Both the position numbers and the translations under genes were made by a program. Positions 8,651 through 15,867 of a stretch of DNA of 41,221 nt are shown here, one piece after another. Under the pieces are notes generated by a model. That model was not told where the DNA came from. It ran no database searches and was given only the letters and a program-made list of their open reading frames with translations. The stretch is from Methanobacteriota archaeon (lineage in GTDB: Archaea > Thermoplasmatota > Poseidoniia > Poseidoniales > Poseidoniaceae), in NCBI GenBank assembly GCA_011522915.1, contig WTIA01000111.1:1-41221 (forward strand), given 5' to 3'. The stretch's first letter is position 1, and each line of letters begins with the position of its first letter.

Positions 8651-9690
8651 ATATTGTTTGGCTCTCCTCTAGGGTTTTAGGTAGTGATTTGTGTTCAACA
8701 ACTCAAATTCACCTTGCTAATGGATTGGTTGCCAAAGGGCATTCTGTTGATTTTTTTTCACCAGGCAATTCAGTAGCAAACGGATTCAAACATCATCCCA
8801 TTCAGCGCAGTAGTCGTAGAGGATTCCAAGCTAGAAGTGTAGTCAAAAAATTGCACGAACATCTTGGGGATATTAATTCTGCAGATGTAGTTTTAATTGA
8901 CTGGCCAGTATTCTCTATTGCGAAAAAGATTAACCCACCAGTGGTACTAATCGACAGAGGTCCCCCTGCGGATAATGGAATCTTAGCAATGTTGCAATGG
9001 CGCCCATGGCGTAAAGCATGGTCAAAGGCAAACAAAGGTACAACGGTTTCTGGCGCACATAGTCAATTCGTCACTAACAAAACCAAGTTCACAGGTAAGT
9101 CGATACAAGTTATCCCTGCAGGAGTTGACCTTGAGTTATTCCAACCATCGCTAAAAGAAGGACAAATTAAACTGGCGTATCATGGAAGAGTAGACGTACA
9201 TCGAGGTGTAATGTCTCTTCCAATGGTTTTAGCAGGACTGCACTCGCAAGGAGTTGACGCAACTTTACACATTCACGGCACCGGAGATGCATTAGGTCGC
9301 CTACAAAGTATCGATATGGAAGGCCTAGAAGTGACACAGGCCCTTCCGCAAAAGGAGTTAACAGCAAAACTTGCTACCTATGATATTGGCTTATTGCCGA
9401 TGCCAGACCACAAAGTATGGGGCCTAGCAAGTCCATTGAAGCGCTCAGAATACCTTGCCGGTGGAATGGTAATTTGTGGAATCGACCATACAGGTCACCG
9501 TATTGAGGATTCAGGGGATTGGTTGCAACTATTCACACAAAAGGATTTCATCACCAGTACAGTTACTTGGATCAAATCACTGGACAGAGAAACGCTTTCT
9601 CAATTACAAAACGAATCTCGTAAATACGCAGAAGATACTCTATCATGGTCTCATTCAATAGATGCTCTGGAATCGATAATCCTGTCATAG
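8647..9690 (+). CDS. Glycosyltransferase family 4
   Basis: A 347-aa GT-B enzyme starting at GTG and overlapping the epimerase stop; AAGGAGGGCC upstream is a strong Shine-Dalgarno. The N-terminal half reads NIVWLSSRVLGSDLCSTTQIHLANGL, the central hinge VIPAGVDLELFQP, and the donor half has YHGRVDVHRG and a Rossmann strand LHIHGTGDAL. The usual EAxAxGxP donor motif is degenerate here (ASPLKRSEYLAGG), so either the donor pocket has diverged or the protein binds an unusual nucleotide sugar. It converges with the next GT4 gene, and the two coding ends overlap by 40 bases. Role in the surface glycan is inferred from context. Confidence 0.85.
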   Translation: MNIVWLSSRVLGSDLCSTTQIHLANGLVAKGHSVDFFSPGNSVANGFKHHPIQRSSRRGFQARSVVKKLHEHLGDINSADVVLIDWPVFSIAKKINPPVVLIDRGPPADNGILAMLQWRPWRKAWSKANKGTTVSGAHSQFVTNKTKFTGKSIQVIPAGVDLELFQPSLKEGQIKLAYHGRVDVHRGVMSLPMVLAGLHSQGVDATLHIHGTGDALGRLQSIDMEGLEVTQALPQKELTAKLATYDIGLLPMPDHKVWGLASPLKRSEYLAGGMVICGIDHTGHRIEDSGDWLQLFTQKDFITSTVTWIKSLDRETLSQLQNESRKYAEDTLSWSHSIDALESIILS

Positions 9691-10544
9691 ATTTCTCCCC
9701 ATTGCTTGCTTACAATTTCGACATGATGCTTAGCGACCGCTTCTTCAAGGCCTTCGGTAATCGGGTTTGCTATTGCATCCCTCCACCCACCTTCATCGCC
9801 CAAGTCGACGACCCTAACGCAATCAGGCAGGTCTGGAATATTATTTGATGCAACCACTGGACAACCAACTGAAAGTGCTTCCAAGATAACCATTGGTTGT
9901 CCTTCATACTTTGATGGAACAATCAGACATCCAGCAGTGTGCAATAAATTCCACTTCTCTTCTTCACTCACCCATCCAAGGGCAGTAACTCCTTCTGGAG
10001 CGGTTTCCACGCCTGTTACTCGCAGGTCTTCTAGCCCTAGTGAATAGGCAAACGCATGGCCCTTAACAGGGTCATTACGTCCCATTAAAAGGGTAAAATT
10101 ACCTCTTTGCAAACCCGAAATGAATCTCGGATTAACAGGATTAGGAACCGAAATAGAATCGCCAATGAGCGGTTTCAGTTTCTCGGACCACGAAGGCGAG
10201 AGGCAAACGACTTGGTAATCATCTAGGTCAGATTTTGTATCGATGTCAAATTTTCCTGAATGGATATGAAAAATGACTGGAGCGTTTGCGATTTTTGCAA
10301 TAGACAATTTTCTTTTGTATGACCAGTCAGATGCACTGTGTATATGGATTAAGTCGAAGTTGCCATTCTTGATTTCATTCTTGGCGATACGCCATCTTCG
10401 CAGTTTCTGTAATTTACCTCGCCTTGAAAATGTGTTACAAGAAGAAGCCCTCCATCCTTCAGGAGGGTTTGCAGCGAGGGTTTCGATAACCGAAGCCATA
10501 CCACCTGGTGCCATAAGGGGACCCACGTGAACAACCCTGCGCAT
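9651..10544 (-). CDS. Glycosyltransferase family 4
   Basis: I start this gene at the ATG at 10544 (MRRVVHVGPLMAPGGM) instead of the ORF-track start at 10631. The chosen N-terminus is the normal first beta strand plus glycine loop of a GT4 enzyme, and the extra 29 residues have no such character. The resulting 297-aa protein has IHIHSA in the acceptor half, VPNPVNPRF at the hinge, a glycine/arginine donor loop LLMGRNDPVKG, and VPSKYEGQPMVILEALSVGCPVV, a textbook E-x7-E donor motif. It is compact for the family. Its 3' end overlaps that of the convergent GT4 by 40 bases. It lies divergently from the GT2 gene with about 88 bases between starts. Confidence 0.88.
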   Translation of the reverse strand: MRRVVHVGPLMAPGGMASVIETLAANPPEGWRASSCNTFSRRGKLQKLRRWRIAKNEIKNGNFDLIHIHSASDWSYKRKLSIAKIANAPVIFHIHSGKFDIDTKSDLDDYQVVCLSPSWSEKLKPLIGDSISVPNPVNPRFISGLQRGNFTLLMGRNDPVKGHAFAYSLGLEDLRVTGVETAPEGVTALGWVSEEEKWNLLHTAGCLIVPSKYEGQPMVILEALSVGCPVVASNNIPDLPDCVRVVDLGDEGGWRDAIANPITEGLEEAVAKHHVEIVSKQWGEIYDRIIDSRASIE

Positions 10545-10632
10545 ATGGACTGCTCTAAACTCCCCAGCAATAGCATTGATGCATGATTCTACAAGGGTTT
10601 TGTTGAAGTGTAAATCATACAGTGGCTGCAAT

Positions 10633-11817
10633 ATGGCAGGTGAATGGTTGGCCTACGGTGAGTTAGGTTTAGCCGCCGTTGGGTTTGCACCTTTTGCAAT
10701 CCATCGTCTATCTTGCGCTAGTTGGAAGAATCAGAGATTGGACTGTCCAGAGGAATTGTCAGGTCTAGAAATTACGATTCTATTACCTGTGTGGAATGAG
10801 GAATTGATTATTGAAAAAAAATTATCCAATTTAGCAAAACAGGATTTCAAAGCAAATCTATTGTTGGTTGATTCAGCATCAGATGACTCAACCTTAGCTA
10901 GGGCAAAATCATGGTTAGAGGATTTTCCCGAGGCTTTCGAATCTTGGAAGATAATACCTATGTCCACTAGGAAAGGAAAGACTACTGCAGTCGGTTTAGC
11001 TCTAGATGAATTAGAAGATTTTGAAGGAATAATCGTAATGACTGACGCAGATGCTACAATTATGCCCGGTGCTTTGGAGCGAATAAACCGCTGGTTCTCC
11101 AATCCACAAATCGGTGCAGTTGGAGGAACGCCAAATCGAGAGGGCGATATGGCTAATGAAAACCATCATCGAGATATGTACTCTATGCTTAGAGTCGGGG
11201 AATCTGCCTATGATAGTACACCATTTCTGGAGGGGTCTCTAATCGCTTGGAGAAGTGGTAGTGTATCATCTTCAGAACTTTATTTTTCAGCGAATGCTGA
11301 CGATGCCCAAATTGCAACAGCCGTCAGATTAAATGGACTAAGGTCAATACAAGATCCTGAATTGAATTTTAGCGATCAAATGCCGTTAACAGGAAAAGGA
11401 CAGCGAAGACAGAAGGTACGCAGAGCTCAAGGATTAATCCGTTTGTTAGCAAGGAAGAGGAAGCATTGGTTTTCGAAAAGAGATGGCAGGTTTGCAAAGA
11501 TTTTGCGAAGAAATGCCTGGATGCATATAGTCTCTCCTTTGGCAATTTTTGCAGGGGCAACAATTGCCATTATGCGAAATATCGCATATCTTCCAGAAAC
11601 TTCCTTGACAGTAGCACTATCAGCAGTTGAACTCTATTGTCTAGTATCTTGGATATTAGCACGCTCAAATAAGACGTTTTTTGGAATTAGAACCGCAGGA
11701 GTAATCATGTGTGGTTTGGAGAATTTACTGATTGCATTGATACACTCCGGTAGGGGCAAGAGTCTGCACATGTGGCAGCAACATACAGATGTAAGGGAAG
11801 CATTATCTCAACGCTGA
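10633..11817 (+). CDS. Membrane-associated glycosyltransferase family 2
   Basis: Start chosen at ATG 10633 (MAGEWLAYGELGLAAVG), 19 codons inside the track ORF, because it opens directly into a hydrophobic N-terminal segment and avoids overlapping the divergent gene. The GT-A domain has ITILLPVWNEE (about residue 47), LLVDSASDDST, and the metal-binding MTDADATIMPG (about 150). Two to three membrane segments follow near residues 310-375 (for example SPLAIFAGATIAIM and LTVALSAVELYCLVSWILA). The layout resembles processive or dolichyl/polyprenyl-linked GT2 enzymes that hold the nascent glycan at the membrane. The QxxRW box of true processive synthases is not obvious. It ends the glycan locus; the next gene is the convergent pilin. 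Confidence 0.87.
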   Translation: MAGEWLAYGELGLAAVGFAPFAIHRLSCASWKNQRLDCPEELSGLEITILLPVWNEELIIEKKLSNLAKQDFKANLLLVDSASDDSTLARAKSWLEDFPEAFESWKIIPMSTRKGKTTAVGLALDELEDFEGIIVMTDADATIMPGALERINRWFSNPQIGAVGGTPNREGDMANENHHRDMYSMLRVGESAYDSTPFLEGSLIAWRSGSVSSSELYFSANADDAQIATAVRLNGLRSIQDPELNFSDQMPLTGKGQRRQKVRRAQGLIRLLARKRKHWFSKRDGRFAKILRRNAWMHIVSPLAIFAGATIAIMRNIAYLPETSLTVALSAVELYCLVSWILARSNKTFFGIRTAGVIMCGLENLLIALIHSGRGKSLHMWQQHTDVREALSQR

Positions 11818-11828
11818 ATTTACGATTT

Positions 11829-11873
11829 GAAAATAAAAAAAGCCCCCCTGGAAGCCGAGGCTTCCAGAGGGGC
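11829..11873 (-). terminator. Hairpin plus T-run behind the pilin gene
   Basis: Read on the minus strand, a GC-rich stem (GGAAGCC pairing with GGCTTCC, extended by C-G pairs) is followed by CTTTTTTTATTTTC. It lies about 50 bases past the pilin stop. It has the form of an intrinsic terminator; archaeal termination needs mainly the U-run, so the stem may instead protect the mRNA end. Confidence 0.7.
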
Positions 11874-11921
11874 AACTTCGAGAATTTCTCGTATACTAAC
11901 TTCTATTCAATTATTCGAACT

Positions 11922-12446
11922 TCAGTTGTTTGCATCAGCGTATGCAGTAACTTCACGGATAACCTTGTCATCTTCGTTACCGACACCGATCTTTGTTAGA
12001 GTGACGTCTACATCACAGCCACCGTCTGCTCCATCACAAAGGTCTACATCGCCTTCGTTGATGGTAATTTCTTCAGATGTGCTCCAATAGTTGTCGTCGT
12101 CTGTTTCGTATGTGCAGTCTGCGGTTCCGTCATCCTTGGAAGCATCAGCGCAGGTTAGGGAGTTTCCTCCGTCAACTACGATTGATACCTTTAGGACGGA
12201 CCAGCTTAGGTCATCGCCTTGGGTCATCTTGATGTGTACTAGCTTTTCTCCAGCTGCATCAGACATTGTGCCTGCTGCGTCTCTGTCGTCGAACTGGTAC
12301 TTGTCTAGACCGCCGCCGGTTGAGTCGTCGGCTAGGCTAGATGCCCATACATACAATACACCAGCCAGAACTACAGTAATTGCAACCATTAGGATGGTAG
12401 CGATAACTGGGCTGACTGCCTCTTCGTTTCGGTTCTCGTTGTTCAT
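11922..12446 (-). CDS. Archaeal type IV pilin-like secreted protein
   Basis: Start set at the ATG at 12446 (MNNENRNEEAVSP), since AGGAGG sits eight bases before it; the track start at 12467 is a TTG that would include the ribosome site itself. The product is 174 aa. A short charged leader is followed by AVSPVIATILMVAITVVLAGVLYV, the class III signal and H-domain of archaeal pilins (Pilin_N family), which a PibD-type peptidase would cut around the EEA/VSP junction. The mature domain is acidic, beta-rich and contains four cysteines near residues 95-150, suggesting disulfides unusual for cytosolic archaeal proteins. No assembly ATPase or membrane platform gene is nearby, so it relies on machinery elsewhere. 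Likely adhesion pilus subunit. Confidence 0.88.
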   Translation of the reverse strand: MNNENRNEEAVSPVIATILMVAITVVLAGVLYVWASSLADDSTGGGLDKYQFDDRDAAGTMSDAAGEKLVHIKMTQGDDLSWSVLKVSIVVDGGNSLTCADASKDDGTADCTYETDDDNYWSTSEEITINEGDVDLCDGADGGCDVDVTLTKIGVGNEDDKVIREVTAYADANN

Positions 12447-12452
12447 ATTCTT

Positions 12453-12510
12453 GTCCTCCTCCCCCAAGCGGGGGATACATGTCCCACAACCGCCGCGCTA
12501 TATAATATCT
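12453..12510 (-). promoter_or_regulatory. Pilin promoter (TATA box) and Shine-Dalgarno
   Basis: On the minus strand the TATA box is the ATTATATAG run at about 12498-12506. It predicts transcription starting near 12475, followed by a short leader with GGGGGAGGAGGA ending eight bases before the ATG. The unusually complete ribosome site and TATA box suggest high expression. Confidence 0.65.
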
Positions 12511-12526
12511 CCGCCGAACAAAGTCC

Positions 12527-12587
12527 ATTTTAGTGGGAAAAACCGATGTACTGCGGAGCATTTACAGTCGGACCATTTTCCCAAAAT
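12527..12587. repeat. Long imperfect inverted repeat upstream of the pilin promoter
   Basis: ATTTT..GGGAAAA at the left end pairs with TTTTCCC.AAAT at the right end, and an inner pair CCGA..CTG / CAG.TCGG closes a loop of about 11 bases. The right arm ends about 80 bases and the left arm about 20 bases upstream of the pilin TATA box. It could be an operator for a dimeric regulator or a transcript-end hairpin; the position favours regulation. Confidence 0.5.
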
Positions 12588-12659
12588 ATTACACCGAATG
12601 AGTGGTACATACGATTTGTATAGGCAAAAATCATCGAAATTTATAGGAAAATTACAATC

Positions 12660-12812
12660 GAAATATCCAGCCTTTCGGCTAGAGCGAGTTAAGGTGAACA
12701 GGGTGAGAGCCAACGGAGAGGGGATGGGATGCACTCAACGAGAACTTCAACAGCCCTGTTCAACTAGACCGAAGGTGTTACGGCAAATAACCATTTTGAC
12801 AGTTTTTTTGAA
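12660..12812 (+). ncRNA. Candidate small non-coding RNA
   Basis: A TATA-like AATTTATAGG lies at about 12637-12646 on the plus strand. Roughly 25 bases on begins a region with local pairing: AGCC-TTTC-GGCT, then a perfect nine-base pair TGAACAGGG (12695-12703) with CCCTGTTCA (12754-12762), enclosing a purine-rich loop of 50 bases. CTAG/CTAG and GG/CC pairs may extend the stem. The run TTTTTTT at about 12802-12809 could end the transcript. It does not match tRNA, SRP RNA, RNase P RNA or box C/D features I know. The call rests on the promoter-stem-terminator order alone. Confidence 0.3.
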
Positions 12813-12821
12813 AATATTGTT

Positions 12822-12845
12822 GTTTAGAAGATAACAACACTGACA
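12822..12845 (-). terminator. AT-rich hairpin after the aminopeptidase gene
   Basis: TGTTGTT and AACAACA arms about seven bases apart lie just beyond the stop of the minus-strand methionine aminopeptidase gene, followed on that strand by ATATTTTC. It may mark the 3' end of the six-gene minus-strand transcript. The stem is weak. Confidence 0.35.
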
Positions 12846-12852
12846 AAAAATT

Positions 12853-13866
12853 TCACTCGACTGTAAGAATTTCCGGCCCACCTGAATTCACCAATATAGT
12901 GTGCTCAAACTGGCCGATCATTCCACCATCATGGCAACCAAGTGCGTGATACGTTTCAAGGAATCTTATGCTAATCAATTTCTTTACCAGTGCATTCCAT
13001 TTGCTTTGTCTGCTTGCTTCATCAGCTTCTGGGAATGGTTTTTCTAACATTGGGAATGCCCATCTCTCAGCAAATGGTAGAGTTGAATATCTCTCTTCAA
13101 GATTCCTAGCCAATTGCGCTCCAAGAGGTTTCAGTTGTTTCCTTGACAATGCCTTTCTCCAAAGCCCTTTCTTGGTAACTCTGTAGATGTTAGATGAGTT
13201 TTGGGCTCCTATATTCTTAATCATTCCACTGTTTCCAGTTGTATTGAATGGTTCTACTGCATACACAGAACCCTCTTCAACAACGCCTTTGAATCCAGGA
13301 TTGTCAGGCCCACATGCGTATGATGGAACACTTACACCTGCATGTAGTTCATAGGGCTTGAGTTGATGTCCGCACAAATTTCTGATCGGTTGAAAACCTG
13401 CATCTATTGATGGCTGGGCAGCTGCGGCACCGACCTTGTACCAAGGTGTTCCCGGGTGTAACATCTCGATTGCAGAATCCCTTGCTTCCTTTGCCGCCTT
13501 AATCTGTTCAGTGTGATTTCCTCTGTTTCCAACTTCTATTGTTAGAGCATTATCTCCAATGTGCCCATTGATGTGAACTCCAACGTCTAGTTTTACTAAG
13601 TCTCCATTTTGAAAGACCATCTCTCTCTCCCATCCTTCTGGAGCGATTACTGAATGGTCTGTTGTGTAGTGTGCTGCCAAATCATCGACGGCGATGGTGA
13701 CAGGGAATGCTGGGTTCCCCCCATTTCTTCTGATGAATCTCTCTGCGGAATTTATCACTTCGTCCCACGATTTGCCAACGGAAATCTCGTCTTTCATGGC
13801 CTCGAGGGTCCTGCGAGCAACATGGCCCGCATCGTGCCAATATTTCAGGCTGGAATCGTCCACCAT
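12853..13866 (-). CDS. map: Methionine aminopeptidase, type II
   Basis: Removes the initiator methionine from nascent proteins in the cytoplasm. The pita-bread metal ligands are all visible: Asp in KLDVGVHING, Asp in GHIGDNALTI, His in LCGHQLKPYELH, Glu in VYAVEPFNT and Glu in GQFEHTILV. The helical insertion between the His and the last Glu marks type II, as expected in archaea. At 337 aa it is longer than usual archaeal versions of about 295-300, the extra residues being in this insertion region (around RKALSRKQLKPLG and FPEADEASRQSKW). The ATG start lies inside the end of the TsaC-like gene (22-base overlap), so the two are probably co-translated as the end of a minus-strand operon. Confidence 0.95.
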   Translation of the reverse strand: MVDDSSLKYWHDAGHVARRTLEAMKDEISVGKSWDEVINSAERFIRRNGGNPAFPVTIAVDDLAAHYTTDHSVIAPEGWEREMVFQNGDLVKLDVGVHINGHIGDNALTIEVGNRGNHTEQIKAAKEARDSAIEMLHPGTPWYKVGAAAAQPSIDAGFQPIRNLCGHQLKPYELHAGVSVPSYACGPDNPGFKGVVEEGSVYAVEPFNTTGNSGMIKNIGAQNSSNIYRVTKKGLWRKALSRKQLKPLGAQLARNLEERYSTLPFAERWAFPMLEKPFPEADEASRQSKWNALVKKLISIRFLETYHALGCHDGGMIGQFEHTILVNSGGPEILTVE

Positions 13867-14426
13867 CTCATCACGTCATGAAGAGGTACAACGCCCTCTC
13901 TCATAACGGTTAGCCTCCAACCACGTATTTCCGCCTCATTTTTTTCTAATTTCACAAAGGTGCTACCAAGGCCATTAGGACAGATTCCAGGAACAAATTG
14001 GTCAATACCTAGAATTCTTGCCGCAACTTCAGTATCACATTCTGGATCAACTCCGGATTCGTTAGCCGATGTGGCAGTGATCGGTCCAAATTTCTCTGCG
14101 AGGGAAATAGCCTCTGGATGAGCAAAAACGCGGATAGCAACGTTGTTCCCGCCTAGCCTAGAATCAAGTTCTTGGTGTGCAGGAAGTATTGTTGTAATCC
14201 CACCTTTAACAAATTCAGAAAGGAATTCATTCAGAAAATTAGGAATCTCTACTATCTCACTAACTTGTTCCATATTTGCAACACCCAAGCTTACAGGCAT
14301 CGATTCTGGTCTGTTTTTTGTAGCGTATAGGTTGTCTAAACCAGATTTGATTGGTAAGCATCCCAAACCCGGTAAAGTACTGGTAGGATAAACCACTAAG
14401 CCACCGCTTTCGAGATGAGATTTCAT
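13845..14426 (-). CDS. tsaC: L-threonylcarbamoyladenylate synthase (TsaC/Sua5 family)
   Basis: Makes threonylcarbamoyl-AMP from threonine, bicarbonate and ATP, the first step of t6A modification at position 37 of ANN-decoding tRNAs. The 193-aa YrdC domain starts with GGLVVYPTSTLPGLGC (typical YPTET-type strand), has the K-x-R element in ATKNRPESMP and the nucleotide-binding TATSANESG near residue 120. Length matches single-domain TsaC; the C-terminal Sua5 domain is absent. KEOPS partners are not in the window. The start lies four bases after the stop of the 91-aa gene, and the end overlaps map. The YrdC family also contains YciO-like paralogues of uncertain function, so assignment is to the family with TsaC most likely. 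Confidence 0.88.
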   Translation of the reverse strand: MKSHLESGGLVVYPTSTLPGLGCLPIKSGLDNLYATKNRPESMPVSLGVANMEQVSEIVEIPNFLNEFLSEFVKGGITTILPAHQELDSRLGGNNVAIRVFAHPEAISLAEKFGPITATSANESGVDPECDTEVAARILGIDQFVPGICPNGLGSTFVKLEKNEAEIRGWRLTVMREGVVPLHDVMRWWTIPA

Positions 14427-14430
14427 TTAA

Positions 14431-14706
14431 TCACGCTCTGACCCATGATTCAACGTGTTCCTTAGCAATCCTTGCTGCTAATTCCTTATCCTCTGTTTTT
14501 ACTAACAATTTACCGCTTGGGTAAAGGGTAAGTTCTGCGGGTCCGGAAAAGGTCCATGCAAGTCTTGTTCTAATACCAACGGTGTAACCTGCACTTTCGA
14601 TTTTTCCACCGACTAAATCCAAATCGATTTTTTCGATTCCATCGACTTGAATCTGCCACGCAGATTTGTTACCACACATCTCTAAAACAAATGAATCGTC
14701 AGACAT
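14431..14706 (-). CDS. 91-aa protein resembling a single TATA-binding-protein repeat
   Basis: Small protein between the proline-rich gene (10-base gap) and tsaC (4-base gap), so part of the same transcript. I do not recognise it with certainty. Its second half, SGPAELTLYPSGKLLVKTE followed by an amphipathic helix ELAARIAKEHVESWV, follows the order of the strand-SGK-strand-helix end of a TBP repeat. KIDLDLVGGKIESAGY recalls the preceding LDL..helix segment. The length equals one TBP half. TBP-like single folds also occur as accessory domains in RNase HIII and DNA glycosylases, so a nucleic-acid-binding role is plausible but unproven. No membrane segment or metal site is seen. Confidence 0.7.
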   Translation of the reverse strand: MSDDSFVLEMCGNKSAWQIQVDGIEKIDLDLVGGKIESAGYTVGIRTRLAWTFSGPAELTLYPSGKLLVKTEDKELAARIAKEHVESWVRA

Positions 14707-14716
14707 AACGATCTCC

Positions 14717-15808
14717 TCAAATGTCTGGTTTTGGAGGTAAATCTCCTAGATTTTCAGTGGTTGCTGGAGGGCCAGCAGGTGGGCCTGACGGACCAGTTGG
14801 TGGCGTTGGTGGGCCTGGTGGGCCCGGTGGTGCTGGAGGAGTTGGTGGACCTGCTGGTGGCGTTGGTGGGCCTGGTGGGCCCGGTGGTGCTGGAGGAGTT
14901 GGTGGTCCTGCTGGCGGCGTTGGCGGGCCTGGTGGGCCCGGTGGTGCGGGAGGAGTTGGTGGACCTGCTGGTGGCGTTGGCGGACCTGCTGGTGGCGTTG
15001 GCGGACCTGGGGGACTAGGTGGGGTAAGCGGAGCAGATAGTGGGTCACTGGTAACAGGTTCGGGATTAGAAGGCGGAGTGGGTGGAGTAAGGGGAGCCAA
15101 TAGGTCTGCAGGAGGGGCCTGTTCAGCAATAGGAGAATCTCTGACCGATTGCGAACTAGGGGCATGAGCCAACAATGGGTCTTCGGTTCGAGATGGTTGC
15201 GATAATGGTGCGTCTCTTACCGGATTAGCATTCAAAATTGGAGCCTCACGTGCGTCGCTTGTGGAGGTCATTCCTGTAGATAATTTGTCTAAATCCGCCT
15301 TGATGAGAGTCTCTCCTCCCCTTGAATTTTCAGCAGAGTAGGAGGTCAATACAACCTTGGATGAGTCAATCATTTCTCTTTCCTTCACATTTCCAAAATC
15401 ACCGAGACTTTGGTCGAATGCACCGGTGAATAATGAAGAACCAATATTGCTTGATAGCTTTCTTCCTTGTGTGGCACTGTATTCGAAATCATAAGGGAAA
15501 GGCCCCATCTTAATTTCATTAGATGAGCCTGCTAGTACGAATGTCCATTCCCCTGAATCGAGTGGGAACTCAAAAGTCCAATCTCTCTGTATGCCTGGGC
15601 CAAGGCTTGTTACGCCTTCTTGGGAATGGTGTTTTGCACCTAGGTGTGTAATAACGGCGACGTCTAGGCCTCCCATCGGTACAGGTGCTTCGTTGGTGAT
15701 AGACACTTTTGCAATAACAACATCTTCGTCGTCATCATTGATGTCCATTCTGATATCAATTACCTCGGCTTGAAGAGAGCCACTACTTCCAGTTGTTGCT
15801 ACGCCCAT
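14717..15808 (-). CDS. Beta-sandwich protein with proline-rich repeat tail
   Basis: I choose the ATG at 15808 (MGVATTGSSG), which has GGTGAGG just upstream, over the GTG at 15853 used by the track; both are possible. Residues 1-130 look like an Ig/CARDB-like beta domain (VVIAKVSITNEAPVPMGGLDV). A low-complexity acidic/serine linker follows. The last ~120 residues are almost entirely Pro, Gly, Thr and Ala in a 19-residue repeat (AGPPTPPAPPGPPGPPTPP), repeated about three times with partial copies. There is no signal peptide, so it may be cytoplasmic or use the RDD membrane protein encoded upstream. Proline-rich tails of this type often bind partner proteins; function unknown. Confidence 0.75.
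   Translation of the reverse strand: MGVATTGSSGSLQAEVIDIRMDINDDDEDVVIAKVSITNEAPVPMGGLDVAVITHLGAKHHSQEGVTSLGPGIQRDWTFEFPLDSGEWTFVLAGSSNEIKMGPFPYDFEYSATQGRKLSSNIGSSLFTGAFDQSLGDFGNVKEREMIDSSKVVLTSYSAENSRGGETLIKADLDKLSTGMTSTSDAREAPILNANPVRDAPLSQPSRTEDPLLAHAPSSQSVRDSPIAEQAPPADLLAPLTPPTPPSNPEPVTSDPLSAPLTPPSPPGPPTPPAGPPTPPAGPPTPPAPPGPPGPPTPPAGPPTPPAPPGPPGPPTPPAGPPTPPAPPGPPGPPTPPTGPSGPPAGPPATTENLGDLPPKPDI
14770..15020. repeat. In-frame tandem repeat of 57 bases (G/T-rich on the plus strand)
   Basis: GGCGTTGGTGGGCCTGGTG-like units recur with a 57-base period, about three complete copies plus shorter pieces. They code for the proline-rich tail of the minus-strand gene. All unit boundaries keep the reading frame. 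Near-identical copies such as GGGCCTGGTGGGCCCGGTGG indicate recent expansion or gene conversion. Confidence 0.85.
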
Positions 15809-15867
15809 AACCTCACCATTGATGCGACTAACGCAGCCGTACTTGAATACCACCGTGCTACGACCGT

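Larger units (their letters stand above)
12511..12852. other. Longest gene-free interval of the window
   Basis: About 340 bases between the pilin promoter and the methionine aminopeptidase stop. No convincing coding frame is present; the 247-aa track ORF crossing it is antisense to the pilin and low-complexity. It contains a long inverted repeat near the pilin promoter, a TATA-like element on the plus strand followed by a base-paired region and T-run (possible small RNA), and an AT-rich hairpin close to the aminopeptidase stop. The three elements are listed separately. Confidence 0.7.

Noticed and set aside
7741-10627. Shared 11-mer ATACAGTGGCT at 7741 and 10617, both in divergent gaps of the glycan locus
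   Set aside because: Two copies of an 11-mer without symmetry or fixed distance to a start could be chance; I found no third copy.
12091-12834. 247-aa plus-strand ORF over the pilin and the gene-free interval
   Set aside because: It is antisense to the pilin gene for much of its length, is Ser/Thr/Pro-rich low complexity there, has no ribosome site and shows no domain.
14770-15020. Possible CRISPR-like array from regular GC-rich repeats
   Set aside because: Units are contiguous with no unique spacers and keep a reading frame; no cas genes occur nearby.
14721-15167. Glycine-rich 148-aa plus-strand ORF and leucine/valine-rich ORFs in other frames
   Set aside because: They are products of the 57-base repeat read in the wrong frame or strand; the proline-rich minus-strand gene explains the region.
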